64,000 bases of DNA. Source: Mycolicibacterium litorale. GTDB taxonomy: Bacteria > Actinomycetota > Actinomycetes > Mycobacteriales > Mycobacteriaceae. The stretch spans positions 1,488,001-1,552,000 of the forward strand of contig CP019882.1 in the NCBI GenBank assembly GCA_002007745.1, read 5' to 3'. The notes under the pieces were generated by a model. That model ran no database searches and had not been told where the DNA came from. It worked only from the letters and a program-made list of their open reading frames with translations. Positions 23,321-32,632 of this stretch are shown here, in pieces. The position numbers and the translations under genes are program-made. Positions within the stretch are counted from its first letter, which is position 1. The number at the start of each line of letters is the position of its first letter.

Positions 23321-23827
23321 CTAGCGGGGCACGTGAAACGTCGCCAGTTCGGCGCCGTTGAGCTCCAAGTGAGCCCAGCCATCCGGGACCCACAGCACGG
23401 CGATGCCCGACGTCGGGAACTTCGTCGAGATGCGCTCGGCGACGGCACGGTCGGACCGGTCCGGTTCCGCCAAGCCGAGTGCGACGCTGCTCACGGTCGG
23501 TTCATGGCCGACGACCAGCAGCGTGCAGACGCCGTCGTCGACCTGATTGATCTCGTCGATCATCGTGCCCGTGGTCGCGCCGTAGAGCCGCTCGGAATAG
23601 GTCACCGGGGCGTCGATCTGGGTACGGTCCAGGGTCTGGCGGGTTCTGGTGGCCGACGAGCACAGGACACGGTCGATGGCGGGCACGTGCGCGCGCAACC
23701 AATCGCCGGCCAGCCCGGCCTCGCGCACCCCGCGGGCGGCGAGCGGCCGGTCATGGTCGGCGACCCCGTCGGGATAGTCCGACTTGGCGTGGCGCATCAA
23801 TACCAGGGTCCGTCGTCGCGCAGTCAC
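23321..23827 (-). CDS. SixA-like histidine phosphatase (Rv1276c-like)
   Basis: 168 residues from GTG 23827 (VTARRRTLVLMRHAKSDY). The RHxK phosphatase motif LVLMRHAKSDYPDG is at residues 8-21 and the second catalytic His lies in LLVVGHEPTVSSVAL, the layout of the SixA branch of the histidine phosphatase superfamily. In enterobacteria SixA dephosphorylates phosphohistidine on PTS or phosphorelay proteins; the mycobacterial target is unknown. It is convergent with lprC, with 5 bases between stops, as Rv1276c is with Rv1275. Confidence 0.9.
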   Translation of the reverse strand: MTARRRTLVLMRHAKSDYPDGVADHDRPLAARGVREAGLAGDWLRAHVPAIDRVLCSSATRTRQTLDRTQIDAPVTYSERLYGATTGTMIDEINQVDDGVCTLLVVGHEPTVSSVALGLAEPDRSDRAVAERISTKFPTSGIAVLWVPDGWAHLELNGAELATFHVPR

Positions 23828-23893
23828 GCAGCCAGAGTAGATCGCACACCCCACATGCCGGTCGAGGTCCACGGAGTTGTCGGCACACCGCCA

Positions 23894-23899
23894 TACACT
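23894..23899 (+). promoter_or_regulatory. -10 hexamer for a leaderless sbcD-like transcript
   Basis: TACACT at 23894-23899 ends 7 bases before ATG 23907, the spacing seen in leaderless mycobacterial transcripts where transcription starts at the A of the ATG. No Shine-Dalgarno is present in front of the ATG, which supports this. The start of the neighbouring divergent gene is at 23827. Confidence 0.5.
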
Positions 23900-23906
23900 C
23901 GCCGCC

Positions 23907-25058
23907 ATGCGATTCGTGCACACCGCCGACTGGCAACTCGGCATGACGCGGCACTTCCTGGAGGGGGAGGCCCAGCCGCGCTACTCGGCGGCCCGTCGGG
24001 ACGCCGTCGCCGGCCTCGGCGCGCTGGCCGAGCAGACCGGTGCCGAGTTCGTGGTGGTCGCCGGTGACGTCTTCGAGCACAACCAACTGGCGCCGAAGGT
24101 CATCAGCCAGTCGCTGGAAGCCATGCGTGCCATCGGCGTTCCGGTATACCTGTTGCCCGGCAACCACGACCCTCTGGACGCGTCGTCGGTGTACACCAGC
24201 GCATTGTTCAAGTCCGAGTGTCCCGACAATGTGGTGGTCCTCGACCGCGACGGGGTGTGGGAGGTCCGGCCAGGAGTGCAGCTGGTCGTGGCGCCGTGGC
24301 GCTCCAAGGCGCCGACCGCCGACCTGGCCGCCGCGGTGCTCACTGACCTGCCCGCCGACGGGACGGTCCGCGTCCTGGTCGCCCACGGTGGAGTCGACGT
24401 TCTCGACCCGGACCCGGGCAAGCCGTCGCTGATCCGGATGGCCGGTCTCACCGCGGCGCTGAACCGCGGCGCTGTGCACTATGTGGCGCTGGGAGACAAG
24501 CACTCTCGCACCCGCGTTGGTGACAGTGGACGGGTGTGGTACGCCGGGTCCCCGGAGGTGACGAACTTCGACGACGTCGAATCCGACCCTGGCCACGTGC
24601 TCGTCGTCGACATCGACGAAGACGACCCGGCGCATCCGGTCTGCATCGAGGGCCGTGACGTCGGCCGGTGGCGATTCGTCACGCTGCACCGCCAGGTGGA
24701 CGACAGCCGGGACATCGCCGACCTCGACCTCAACCTCGATCTGATGACCGACAAGGAACGAACTGTGGTGCGGCTGGGGCTGACCGGCACGTTGTCGGTC
24801 ACCGACCGGGCGGCACTGGATGCGTGTCTGGACAAATACTCGCGGCTGTTCGCCTGGCTGGGCACATGGGAGCGGCACACCTCGATCGCGGTGATGCCCG
24901 CCGACGACGAGTTCGACGACCTGGGTATCGGCGGCTTCGCGGCCGTGGCCGTTGCCGAGCTCGTGGGCACGGCGCGATCGGGTGACGGTGACGACGCCCG
25001 CGATGCCCAGGGTGCGCTGGGGCTGCTACTCCGTCTGGCCGGCGGCAACGCCGCATGA
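23907..25058 (+). CDS. SbcD/Mre11-like metallophosphoesterase (Rv1277-like)
   Basis: 383 residues starting MRFVHTADWQLGMTRHFLEG. Metallophosphoesterase motifs: HTADWQLG (Gln where most SbcD have His), VVAGDVFEHNQ, LLPGNHDPLD, LVAHGGVD and ALGDKHSR (where GHxH is usual). As I recall, Rv1277 shares these departures. ATG 23907 is preceded by TACACT, so the message is probably leaderless; the ten extra codons upstream are discarded. Its stop overlaps the next ATG (25055). With the SbcC-like ATPase it would form a Mre11-Rad50-type nuclease that acts on DNA ends or hairpins. Confidence 0.9.
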   Translation: MRFVHTADWQLGMTRHFLEGEAQPRYSAARRDAVAGLGALAEQTGAEFVVVAGDVFEHNQLAPKVISQSLEAMRAIGVPVYLLPGNHDPLDASSVYTSALFKSECPDNVVVLDRDGVWEVRPGVQLVVAPWRSKAPTADLAAAVLTDLPADGTVRVLVAHGGVDVLDPDPGKPSLIRMAGLTAALNRGAVHYVALGDKHSRTRVGDSGRVWYAGSPEVTNFDDVESDPGHVLVVDIDEDDPAHPVCIEGRDVGRWRFVTLHRQVDDSRDIADLDLNLDLMTDKERTVVRLGLTGTLSVTDRAALDACLDKYSRLFAWLGTWERHTSIAVMPADDEFDDLGIGGFAAVAVAELVGTARSGDGDDARDAQGALGLLLRLAGGNAA

Positions 25059-27675
25059 AGCTGCACCGTCTGGTCCTGACCAACTACCGCGGAATCGCCC
25101 ACCGCGCCATCGAATTCCCCGACCACGGTGTGGTCGTCGTCTGCGGCGCGAACGAGGTCGGAAAGACCTCGATGATCGAGGCGCTCGATCTGCTGCTGGA
25201 GTCCAAGGACCGCTCGACGAAGAAGGAAGTCAAGCAGGTCAAGCCAACCCATGCCGACGTCGGCTCGGAGGTGCTGGCCGAGATCAGCACCGGCCCCTAC
25301 CGGTTCGTGTATCGCAAGCGGTTCCACAAGCGATGTGAGACCGAGTTGACCATCCTCGCCCCCGGCGCGAACAGGTGACCGGCGATGAGGCTCACGAACG
25401 CGTGCTGGCGATGCTCGGCGAGACCGTTGACACGGGACTGTGGCATGCCCAGCGGGTATTGCAAGCCGGATCCACTGTCGCGGTTGACCTTTCCGAATGT
25501 GACGCGCTGTCGCGTGCACTCGACCTCGCTGCCGGCGACGATGCGGCGTTGTCGGGCACCGAACCGCTGCTGATCGAACGAATCGATGCCGAGTATGGGC
25601 GCTACTTCACCTCGACCGGCCGGCCGACGGGGGAGTGGGCCGCCGCGATCGGTCGGTTGCGGGCCGCCGATGAAGAGGTTGCCCGGTGCGCCGCGGCGGT
25701 CGCCGAAGTCGACGACCGAGTGCGCACCCACGCCGATCTAGCCCTACGGTTGACCGGCTTGGACGCCCGCCGGCAGAATCTCGACCGGCGATTCGCCGAT
25801 GCCCAGGCCGCGGCGGCGGCGCTGGCCGAGCTGGCCGGTGAATTGCAGGACGCCAAGTTGATCGCCACCGCGGCGCAAGCCACCTGCGCCGCCTCGGCGG
25901 CCGCTCAAACCGAGCGAGTGCGACTGCGCGCCGATGTGCAGGCGCGCTCCGCCGTGATCACCGAACTGACGTCGGGGGTGGCGGCCGCAATCGAGGCCGA
26001 GTCGGTCGCGCGCGAGGTGGCTGAGATGGCCGGCGCAGCAGCGGTGGAGGCAACCGCCGCCCTCGAGGCGGCCGAGGCCGCCGCCGACACCGCACGCCGC
26101 ATCGTGGATGGCCTGGCCGCCAAGGAACAGGCCGAACGGCTGGCCGCCCGACTGGACCGCATCGAGGTCGCGCGGCGCCAGCTCGACGACCTCGACCGCC
26201 AGCTGTCGGCGATCACCCTGACCAGCGAGGTGATGGGTGACATCGAGGCGGCCGCCGCGCTGGTCGAGCGACTGGAAGCCCAACTCGCGTTGACCGCCAC
26301 CACCGTCGCGTTCACCGCGGTCGCCGATCTGCAGCTGACCGTCGGCGAGGAGACCGTTCAGCTGGCCGCCGGACAACGGTGGGTACCACCGAACTCGTCG
26401 CCGACCACAGTCGAGTTGCCCGGAGTGCTCAGCGTGCGGATAGACCCAGGCGTGACCACCTCCGATGTCCAGGCCCAACTCGACACCGCACGGCGGGTAC
26501 TCGCCGAGTCGCTGCAGCAGGGCGGTGCCGGCGATGTGCGCACGGCGCGCGAGATTGACCACCATCGCCGCGGGTTGACCGAGAGCCGTAACCACCTCAC
26601 AGCCACCCTCTCCGGACTGTGCCAGGGCGACGAGGTCGAGGTCATCCGGGTGCAGTTGGCCGCACTTCGTGCCGCCATCCCGGCAGAACTGGTGAACGCC
26701 GAGGTCGACGGTGATGGGGCTCACTTAGCGCTTGTCAGCGCCACCGAGGCGCTCACCCAGGCCCGCGGCCATGCCGGCCTAAGTCAGCGTGCGGCGGTGA
26801 CGGCCGATGCTCAACTCGCGGAAAAGATCACGGCAACAACGGTTTTGCAGGCAAAGCTGGCGGGCGCCACCGAAGAGGTCGAGGTCGTGAAAGGGCGGTT
26901 GACGGCGCTTCGCGCAGTCACCGGTGACGAGGACCTTGCGGCCCGCGCCGAGGCCGACGCCCATGCGCAACGTGTGGCCGATGCCGGGCTCGCCGAGCTC
27001 ACGCGGCGATATTCGGCTGCCAACCCGACCGCCGTCGAGGCCGAGTTGGCTGCTGCCGGCGCCGCGGTCGCCGAGTCGGAGCGCGAGCGCGCAGCGATCG
27101 GTCAGGCGCTCAATGACATCACCGTCGAGTTGGGGGTGATGGGTGGTGAAGGCCGGCAGAGCGCCCTGGACGCAGCACAGATTGCCCGGGAACATGCCGC
27201 GGCCGAGCACGCGCGGATATCCCGCCGGGCCCGCGCCGCGCAGCTGCTGCGGTCGGTGATGTCCCGGCATCGGGACACCACCCGGCAGCGGTATGTCGCG
27301 CCGTTCCGGGCAGAGATCGAGCGATTAGGGCGAACGGTATTCGGGCCGACCTTCGAAGTCGAGGTGGACAGCGATCTTCGGATCGGCAACCGCACATTGG
27401 ACGGCCGGACCGTACCCTACGAGTCGCTCTCGGGCGGCGCCAAAGAGCAGCTCGGCATCCTGACCCGGCTGGCCGGGGCGGCATTGGTCGCCAAGGAAGA
27501 CACCGTGCCGGTCGTCATCGATGACGCGCTGGGCTTCACCGATCCCGAGCGGCTGGTGAAGATGGGCGCCGTCTTCGACAATGTCGGCGACCACGGCCAG
27601 GTCATCGTGCTGACCTGCACGCCCACTCGTTACCTTGGTGTGCAGGACGCCCACGTGATCGAGTTGACCGCTTGA
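25055..27675 (+). pseudogene. SbcC/Rad50-like ATPase (Rv1278-like), frameshifted as sequenced
   Basis: About 873 codons in two frames. The first 107 residues (MKLHRLVLTNYRGIAHRAIE, Walker A CGANEVGKTS) end at a TGA just after TELTILAP. The continuation REQVTGDEAHERVLAM runs in another frame to 27675. The break falls in the C5 run at 25359-25363, where six C would restore the frame. The remainder has long Ala/Glu/Arg-rich coiled coil, then signature SGGAKEQLGILTRL and Walker B VVIDDALGFTD, the Rad50/SbcC plan. It overlaps the sbcD-like gene by ATGA. Loss by sequencing error is more likely than true inactivation because the downstream 766 codons show no decay. Confidence 0.85.
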
Positions 27676-27886
27676 AATACTGTGTGCTGCACGAGCATTC
27701 GCTGTGAGATTGCTGTAGTACCCCTGAATCGGGCGATGCGGACCAGCGCGGAGCCCGGCGGCGACCTGCGATTCGAGCGTTCCTGACACGTTGCTGTGTG
27801 ACCTGCGCCGCCTTGGTCCGTGCCGGGTGAGGCGAATTACAGAATCTCGCCACCCGTTTATCTAGAAGATCTAATAGTCTGTGCGG

Positions 27887-29734
27887 ATGGGTCGGGATAG
27901 CCTGTGCGCCAACATCGCTGAGGATTTGTTGGCGCAGTACGTATCGTCGGACGGAACGATCTCGGTGCCCGCTGACCTCACCCTCACGTCGTTTCTCGAG
28001 AACCATGCAGCCGCGGAGGGCCAGCGTGCCGCCTATCGGTTCATCGACTACTCGCACGATCGGGACGGAAGCACCGAAGAACTCAGCTGGCGGTCGCTGC
28101 AGACCGCGGTGAGCGCTGTCGCGGCTCGACTGCGACAGGTCACCTCGCCGGGAGACCGCGTCGCGGTGCTGGCCCCCCAGGGCCTGCACTACGTGATCGG
28201 CTTCTTCGCCGCGCTGCACGCCGGCACCGTCGCCGTACCGCTCTTCGTTCCCGCGCTGTCCGGGCAGGCCGAGCGGTTGAGAGCCGTTCTCGCCGACTCA
28301 GATCCCCGGGTGATTCTCACTACCACCGGCGCGGCGGCATCCGTGCGCGAGATGCTGCGCACGATTGCCTTGGCCGAGCGCCCACGCGTGATCGCGGTGG
28401 ACGCCGTCCCGGTTTCGTTGAGTGACAACCTGCTCCGCCCCGTGCGTAGCGCCGACGACATCGCCTACCTGCAGTACACCTCGGGATCGACACGAACGCC
28501 GGTCGGCGTGGAGATCACTCACCGGGCCGCATGCACCAACGTCGCGCAGATGATCCTGGCTGGTCGTCTCGACATGGGAGTTCGCAGCGTGAGCTGGCTT
28601 CCGCTCTATCACGACATGGGACTGGTGATGATCATGTTCCCGATGCTGTGTGGCGGGCAGATCACGCTGATGGATCCGATGGCATTCGTCCGACGCCCCT
28701 ATCGATGGATCCGACAACTCGCCAACGAAGCGACGCAGGGCCGAACGTTCGCTGCCGCACCTAATTTCGCATACTCGTTATGTGCCGAGCGGGGTCTGCC
28801 CCCAGCCGATGCGGAGCTGGACCTCAGTAATGTGGTGGGGTTGCTCAACGGATCCGAGCCCGTCACGCTGGCGGCGATCGAGAAGTTCACGACCGCATTC
28901 GCCCCGTACGGCCTGCCTGCCACCGCGATCAAGCCATCCTACGGAATGGCTGAGGCGACCTTGTCGGTGGCCAGCATCGCGGCCGACGCGGCCGCCTCGG
29001 CCGTCCATCTCGACCGAAGCGCGTTGGCGCGCGGGCAGGCGATTCCGGTCGGCCCCGAGACCCCGGGAAGTGTGTCGCTCGTGTCCTGTGGCCAACCGAT
29101 TCCCAATCAGTGGCTCGCCATCGTCGACCCCGGGTCGGGGGCCGAGTTGCCCGATGGTCGCGTGGGGGAGATCTGGCTGCACGGCAACAACATCGGACGC
29201 GGGTATTGGGGACGAGTGGACGAGACCCAGCGGGTGTTCGCCAACAAGCTGCAGACACGTCTTGACATGTCGAGCCACGCCGACGGTGTTGCGGATAACG
29301 GAACATGGCTGGCCACTGGTGATCTCGGGGTATATCTCGACGGAGAGCTGTACATCACCGGCCGAAGCAAGGACGTGATCATCATCGACGGCCGCAACCA
29401 CTACCCGGTCGATGTCGAGGCCACGGTGAGCCAGTCCGCCCCGGCCATCCGCGACGGTTACGTGGCCGCTTTCGCCGTCGATGCGACGGTGCCCGCTCGG
29501 GCCGGGGTCACGGCCGGAGAGCATCTGGTGATCGTCGCCGAGCGTGCCGTCGGGTCGAGCCGGATGGACTCGTCGTTCGTTGCCGAAGCGGTTCGGGGTG
29601 CGGTCGCTCGTATCCATCATATTCCGGTCAGCGACTTTCGCCTGGTGCCCGCCGGCGCCATTCCGCGCACCACCAGTGGAAAACTGGCTCGTAGCGCCTG
29701 CCGATCGGCCTACCTGGCCGGGGAGTTCGACTGA
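27887..29734 (+). CDS. Fatty acyl-AMP ligase (FAAL, FadD32-type)
   Basis: About 615 residues; start is ATG 27887 or GTG 27881, with TAATAG (27872-27877) as a possible -10. The adenylation P-loop DIAYLQYTSGSTRTPVGVEITH is the FAAL form (QYTSGSTRTP). Other FAAL marks are VSWLPLYHDMGL, PNFAYSLCAERG, KPSYGMAEATL and GDLGVYLDGELYITGRSKDVIII; the C-terminal Lys lies in TTSGKLARSACR. FAALs make acyl-adenylates and hand them to an ACP or PKS instead of CoA. No PKS or ACP gene adjoins it. It is convergent with the WS/DGAT gene, 3 bases apart. Partner unknown. Confidence 0.9.
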   Translation: MGRDSLCANIAEDLLAQYVSSDGTISVPADLTLTSFLENHAAAEGQRAAYRFIDYSHDRDGSTEELSWRSLQTAVSAVAARLRQVTSPGDRVAVLAPQGLHYVIGFFAALHAGTVAVPLFVPALSGQAERLRAVLADSDPRVILTTTGAAASVREMLRTIALAERPRVIAVDAVPVSLSDNLLRPVRSADDIAYLQYTSGSTRTPVGVEITHRAACTNVAQMILAGRLDMGVRSVSWLPLYHDMGLVMIMFPMLCGGQITLMDPMAFVRRPYRWIRQLANEATQGRTFAAAPNFAYSLCAERGLPPADAELDLSNVVGLLNGSEPVTLAAIEKFTTAFAPYGLPATAIKPSYGMAEATLSVASIAADAAASAVHLDRSALARGQAIPVGPETPGSVSLVSCGQPIPNQWLAIVDPGSGAELPDGRVGEIWLHGNNIGRGYWGRVDETQRVFANKLQTRLDMSSHADGVADNGTWLATGDLGVYLDGELYITGRSKDVIIIDGRNHYPVDVEATVSQSAPAIRDGYVAAFAVDATVPARAGVTAGEHLVIVAERAVGSSRMDSSFVAEAVRGAVARIHHIPVSDFRLVPAGAIPRTTSGKLARSACRSAYLAGEFD

Positions 29735-29737
29735 CGG

Positions 29738-31102
29738 TCAATCGGCCAGCGCCAGAACCTCTTCGAATCCCGCTGCCAGGCAGTCGTGGAATTCCTCATA
29801 GTCGGGGATCGCGCCGGTGTCGACGTCGATGCCCAGCGAGCAGGTGTCGACATAGGTCAGCAGCGTGACGTTGACCGCCGCGCCGACAGTCGGCCCGAAG
29901 GCGTACTGCATGCGTACCTGCGCACCACCGAGGAAAACCTGGACCGGCACGCCCGGCACGTCGCTGCACAGGAAGTCGACATGGCGAAGGATCGATCCGA
30001 TGTACCACCGCGGCATCAGATTGAGCGCACCGGCGATCAATTGGGTGTATGGCAGCGACTTTTCATGACGAACCCGGTTGGTGCGCTCGTGGATGTCGCT
30101 GATCCGCTGGGCTGGATCGGCTACCCCGACAGGCACGTCGAAGCGCATCAACGTAATCCGGTTGCCGCCCATCTCGTCGTCCGCGCTGCGCAGGCTGATC
30201 GGCATCGTCAGGTGCAGGTCGCCGACCGGCACGCCGTGCTTGTCGTGATAGCGGCGCAAACCCCCGGCCACACCCGCGACGAAAGCGTCGTTGAGTGCGC
30301 CACCACTGCGGTGGGCCGCCTCCCGCAATCGCGGCATCGGCACCTCGAGGACACCTAGCCGACGCACCAATGTGCGGTCCTTCATCAGCGGTGAACCGGT
30401 GTTGTTCACCGGCCGCACGGTGCGGTACACCGACGCCGCGAGCTCGCCGGCGGCTTCGACGCTCTGCAGGGGTCGGCGAATCGTGTTGAGCAACAGCTTG
30501 GGAGCGTTCCTCACCGTCTCGGTGACGGCTTTGCTCATCAGCCCGGCGTCGTAGCGAACAGCGTCGCGGTAGCCCTCCAGCGGCTGTGCTGTCGGCACGA
30601 CCGGTTCGGCAGGCCCGTCGTCGAGGGTCCGCGGTTCCGGGGTCAGATCGAACAACGTCATCGCGATCTGCACCCCGCCGACTCCGTCGGTGAGTGCGTG
30701 GTGGAACTTGCAGAGCACCGCTGCTCCGCCGTCGTCGAGGCCGTCGATGAGCGTGACTTCCCACATCGGCCGCGCCCGGTCGAAATCGGACATCGCGGCC
30801 AGCCGGGCCATCTCCAGTACACCGTCGAGGTTGCCTGGTTGTGGCGCCGAGATTCGACGCAGGTGGAAATCCAGGTCGAAGTCAGGTGCGTACTCCCAGC
30901 GCGGCGGCGCGGGCGGTGGCGAGTTCACCACTCGCTGGCGGAACATCGGTAGCTCGCGGCTGACCCGGTCGAAGCGCCCTCGCACCAGATGCCAGTCGGG
31001 GGATCGGTCCAAGAGGATGACCGTCACCACGGTGGATCTCAGCCGCGGATCGGCTTCCATCGACCAGGTGAAGGCATCGGTGTTGCGCATGAATTCGGTC
31101 AT
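29738..31102 (-). CDS. Wax ester synthase/diacylglycerol acyltransferase (WS/DGAT)
   Basis: 454 residues starting MTEFMRNTDAFTWSMEADPR. The catalytic HHxxxDG motif is intact (KFHHALTDGVGGVQ, about residue 133), and the second conserved segment SGGALNDAFVAGVAGGLR plus the C-terminal PLYxG-like SDVPGVPVQVFLGG are present. It should esterify acyl-CoA to diacylglycerol or a fatty alcohol at the membrane, making storage triacylglycerol or wax. The ATG has GGGAG 6 bases upstream and a TACCTT -10 candidate (minus strand of 31120-31125). A DosR-like palindrome lies 64 bases upstream, recalling DosR control of tgs1 in M. tuberculosis. Confidence 0.93.
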   Translation of the reverse strand: MTEFMRNTDAFTWSMEADPRLRSTVVTVILLDRSPDWHLVRGRFDRVSRELPMFRQRVVNSPPPAPPRWEYAPDFDLDFHLRRISAPQPGNLDGVLEMARLAAMSDFDRARPMWEVTLIDGLDDGGAAVLCKFHHALTDGVGGVQIAMTLFDLTPEPRTLDDGPAEPVVPTAQPLEGYRDAVRYDAGLMSKAVTETVRNAPKLLLNTIRRPLQSVEAAGELAASVYRTVRPVNNTGSPLMKDRTLVRRLGVLEVPMPRLREAAHRSGGALNDAFVAGVAGGLRRYHDKHGVPVGDLHLTMPISLRSADDEMGGNRITLMRFDVPVGVADPAQRISDIHERTNRVRHEKSLPYTQLIAGALNLMPRWYIGSILRHVDFLCSDVPGVPVQVFLGGAQVRMQYAFGPTVGAAVNVTLLTYVDTCSLGIDVDTGAIPDYEEFHDCLAAGFEEVLALAD

Positions 31103-31165
31103 GATGTGCTCCCGTCACCAAGGTACGACGGGGGTGACACACGACACAGCCGGATGCGCTCAGTT

Positions 31166-31180
31166 GGGGACTTTGTCCCC
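31166..31180 (-). promoter_or_regulatory. DosR-like palindrome upstream of the WS/DGAT gene
   Basis: GGGGAC-TTT-GTCCCC is a perfect palindrome with a 3-base centre, flanked by TT on one side and TAA on the other. The DosR consensus has GGGAC and GTCCC arms around four bases, so this site is one base short in the middle. It lies 64 bases before the WS/DGAT start codon and about 40 bases beyond the candidate -10. Assignment to DosR is inferred. Confidence 0.45.
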
Positions 31181-31249
31181 TAATTTCGGTGATCTTCGGC
31201 GCGGTTGTCGCCGGAAGGCGGCGCCAACCGCGCCGAGATCGGTACCGGC

Positions 31250-32506
31250 TCAGAAGTAGGCGTTGGCCGGAATCGGCGTGTCGTGCAACAGGTTCTGGCC
31301 GATCACCCGCGCCTTGTAGGCGACCGGGTTGTGCAGTGTGATGGTGCGGATGTTGCGCCAGTGCCGGTCGAGGTTGCGCTGCCGGCTGGCTGCGCTCGCC
31401 CCGCCCAACTCCAGCAGCCGAGTCGCCGCCTCGGGGGCGACGGCATCAAGATGCACTTTGACCTTGGCGACCTTGAGCTGGGCCTCGGCGGCCAGGTCCG
31501 CGTTGGGCGCGCCCGCAATGGTCGGATGCACCGAATTCGTCGCTGCCTCGATGGCGCCTGCGGCGTCGAGCACCGCCGCCCGCGCGACGTATGCGGTGCT
31601 GGCCAGCTCGCCGAGCTGACGCTGGTAGAGGGGATCGTCGACTGGGCTCTCGGTGAGCGCGTGGCTGAAGCTGCGGGTACGCGAGCGCAGCAGTTCCACA
31701 CCGTCGTCGACAATCGTCTGCAACACACCGGCGACCACGGCGTGGATGTAGAGCTGAAGGGAGGCGTATTGCACGGTGGGCACCGGCGGCGCGTCGTAGG
31801 GCGTGTCCGACAGCACCTCATCGGGTGCCACGTCGACGCCGGTGAAGGTCGTCCTTCCGGTTCCGGTCCGGCGCTGGCCGAAGCCGTCCCAGTCATCGAC
31901 CAGTCGTACACCGTCGCGATCAGCGGGAACCACGACGATCGCGACCGAGTCGTGGTCGGTCGTCGCGGTGACCGTCAGGTAGTCGGAGAACAGGGTCCCG
32001 GTGCTGTAGTACTTCTCTCCGGTGAGTCGGTATCCGCCGGGCACCGGCAGCAGCCGGGTGTTGAACACCAGGCTGCCGACCGCGTTGGATCCCTTTTCGC
32101 TGAACGCGTTGCCCACGGTCTTGCCCTCGACAACTCTGGCCAGCCACTGGCGTGAGCGGGGATCAGGTGTGCCGTTTCCCGGTTCGCTTCGCTCCTCCCC
32201 GGCGAGCGTGCGCAGCCGCTCTTCGACGAACCAGAAGTGAGTTCGGAATATGTGCGCCACAATGGGATCAGCGGCGGCCACGTCGATGATCGTCGAAAAC
32301 AACTGCGGCACCGTGAAACCCGCACCGCCCAGGTCGGTGGGCAGACGCAGGGTGCCGAAGCCGGCCCGCTTGAGGGCATTCACCTGGTCAAAAGGATTCT
32401 CGTCGTTGAGGTCCCGATCCTTGGCGCCGGACCTGATCTGGTCGAGCAGATCGGTGAACTCCGGGGTGCCGGGCAGGACTCGGTTGACAGGCTGGACTGT
32501 GGTCAT
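31250..32506 (-). CDS. Acyl-CoA dehydrogenase-fold flavin monooxygenase (DszC/SfnB-like)
   Basis: 418 residues starting MTTVQPVNRVLPGTPEFTDL. The acyl-CoA dehydrogenase fold is seen in KRAGFGTLRLPTDLGGAGFT, GNAFSEKGSN, GYRLTGEKYYSTGTLFSDYL and the C-terminal helical domain RNLDRHWRNIRTITLHNPV. The NLDRHWRN...H segment resembles DszC/SfnB-type reduced-flavin-dependent monooxygenases, which hydroxylate sulfur or aromatic substrates, rather than true beta-oxidation enzymes with a catalytic Glu. It is upstream of the WS/DGAT gene on the same strand but 147 bases away. Substrate unknown; sulfur-compound oxidation would suit the later cys genes but is only inference. Confidence 0.82.
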   Translation of the reverse strand: MTTVQPVNRVLPGTPEFTDLLDQIRSGAKDRDLNDENPFDQVNALKRAGFGTLRLPTDLGGAGFTVPQLFSTIIDVAAADPIVAHIFRTHFWFVEERLRTLAGEERSEPGNGTPDPRSRQWLARVVEGKTVGNAFSEKGSNAVGSLVFNTRLLPVPGGYRLTGEKYYSTGTLFSDYLTVTATTDHDSVAIVVVPADRDGVRLVDDWDGFGQRRTGTGRTTFTGVDVAPDEVLSDTPYDAPPVPTVQYASLQLYIHAVVAGVLQTIVDDGVELLRSRTRSFSHALTESPVDDPLYQRQLGELASTAYVARAAVLDAAGAIEAATNSVHPTIAGAPNADLAAEAQLKVAKVKVHLDAVAPEAATRLLELGGASAASRQRNLDRHWRNIRTITLHNPVAYKARVIGQNLLHDTPIPANAYF

Positions 32507-32632
32507 GGCTTCGTTCTACCGGGGGGCCCTGGCTGGGGCACTGCTTCGGATCACCCCGAACCTAAGACGGCCGGCCCGCATTCCATTCCCGAGGCGGGGA
32601 AGGCACAATCGAGCCATGGCGGATCGGCGGCG

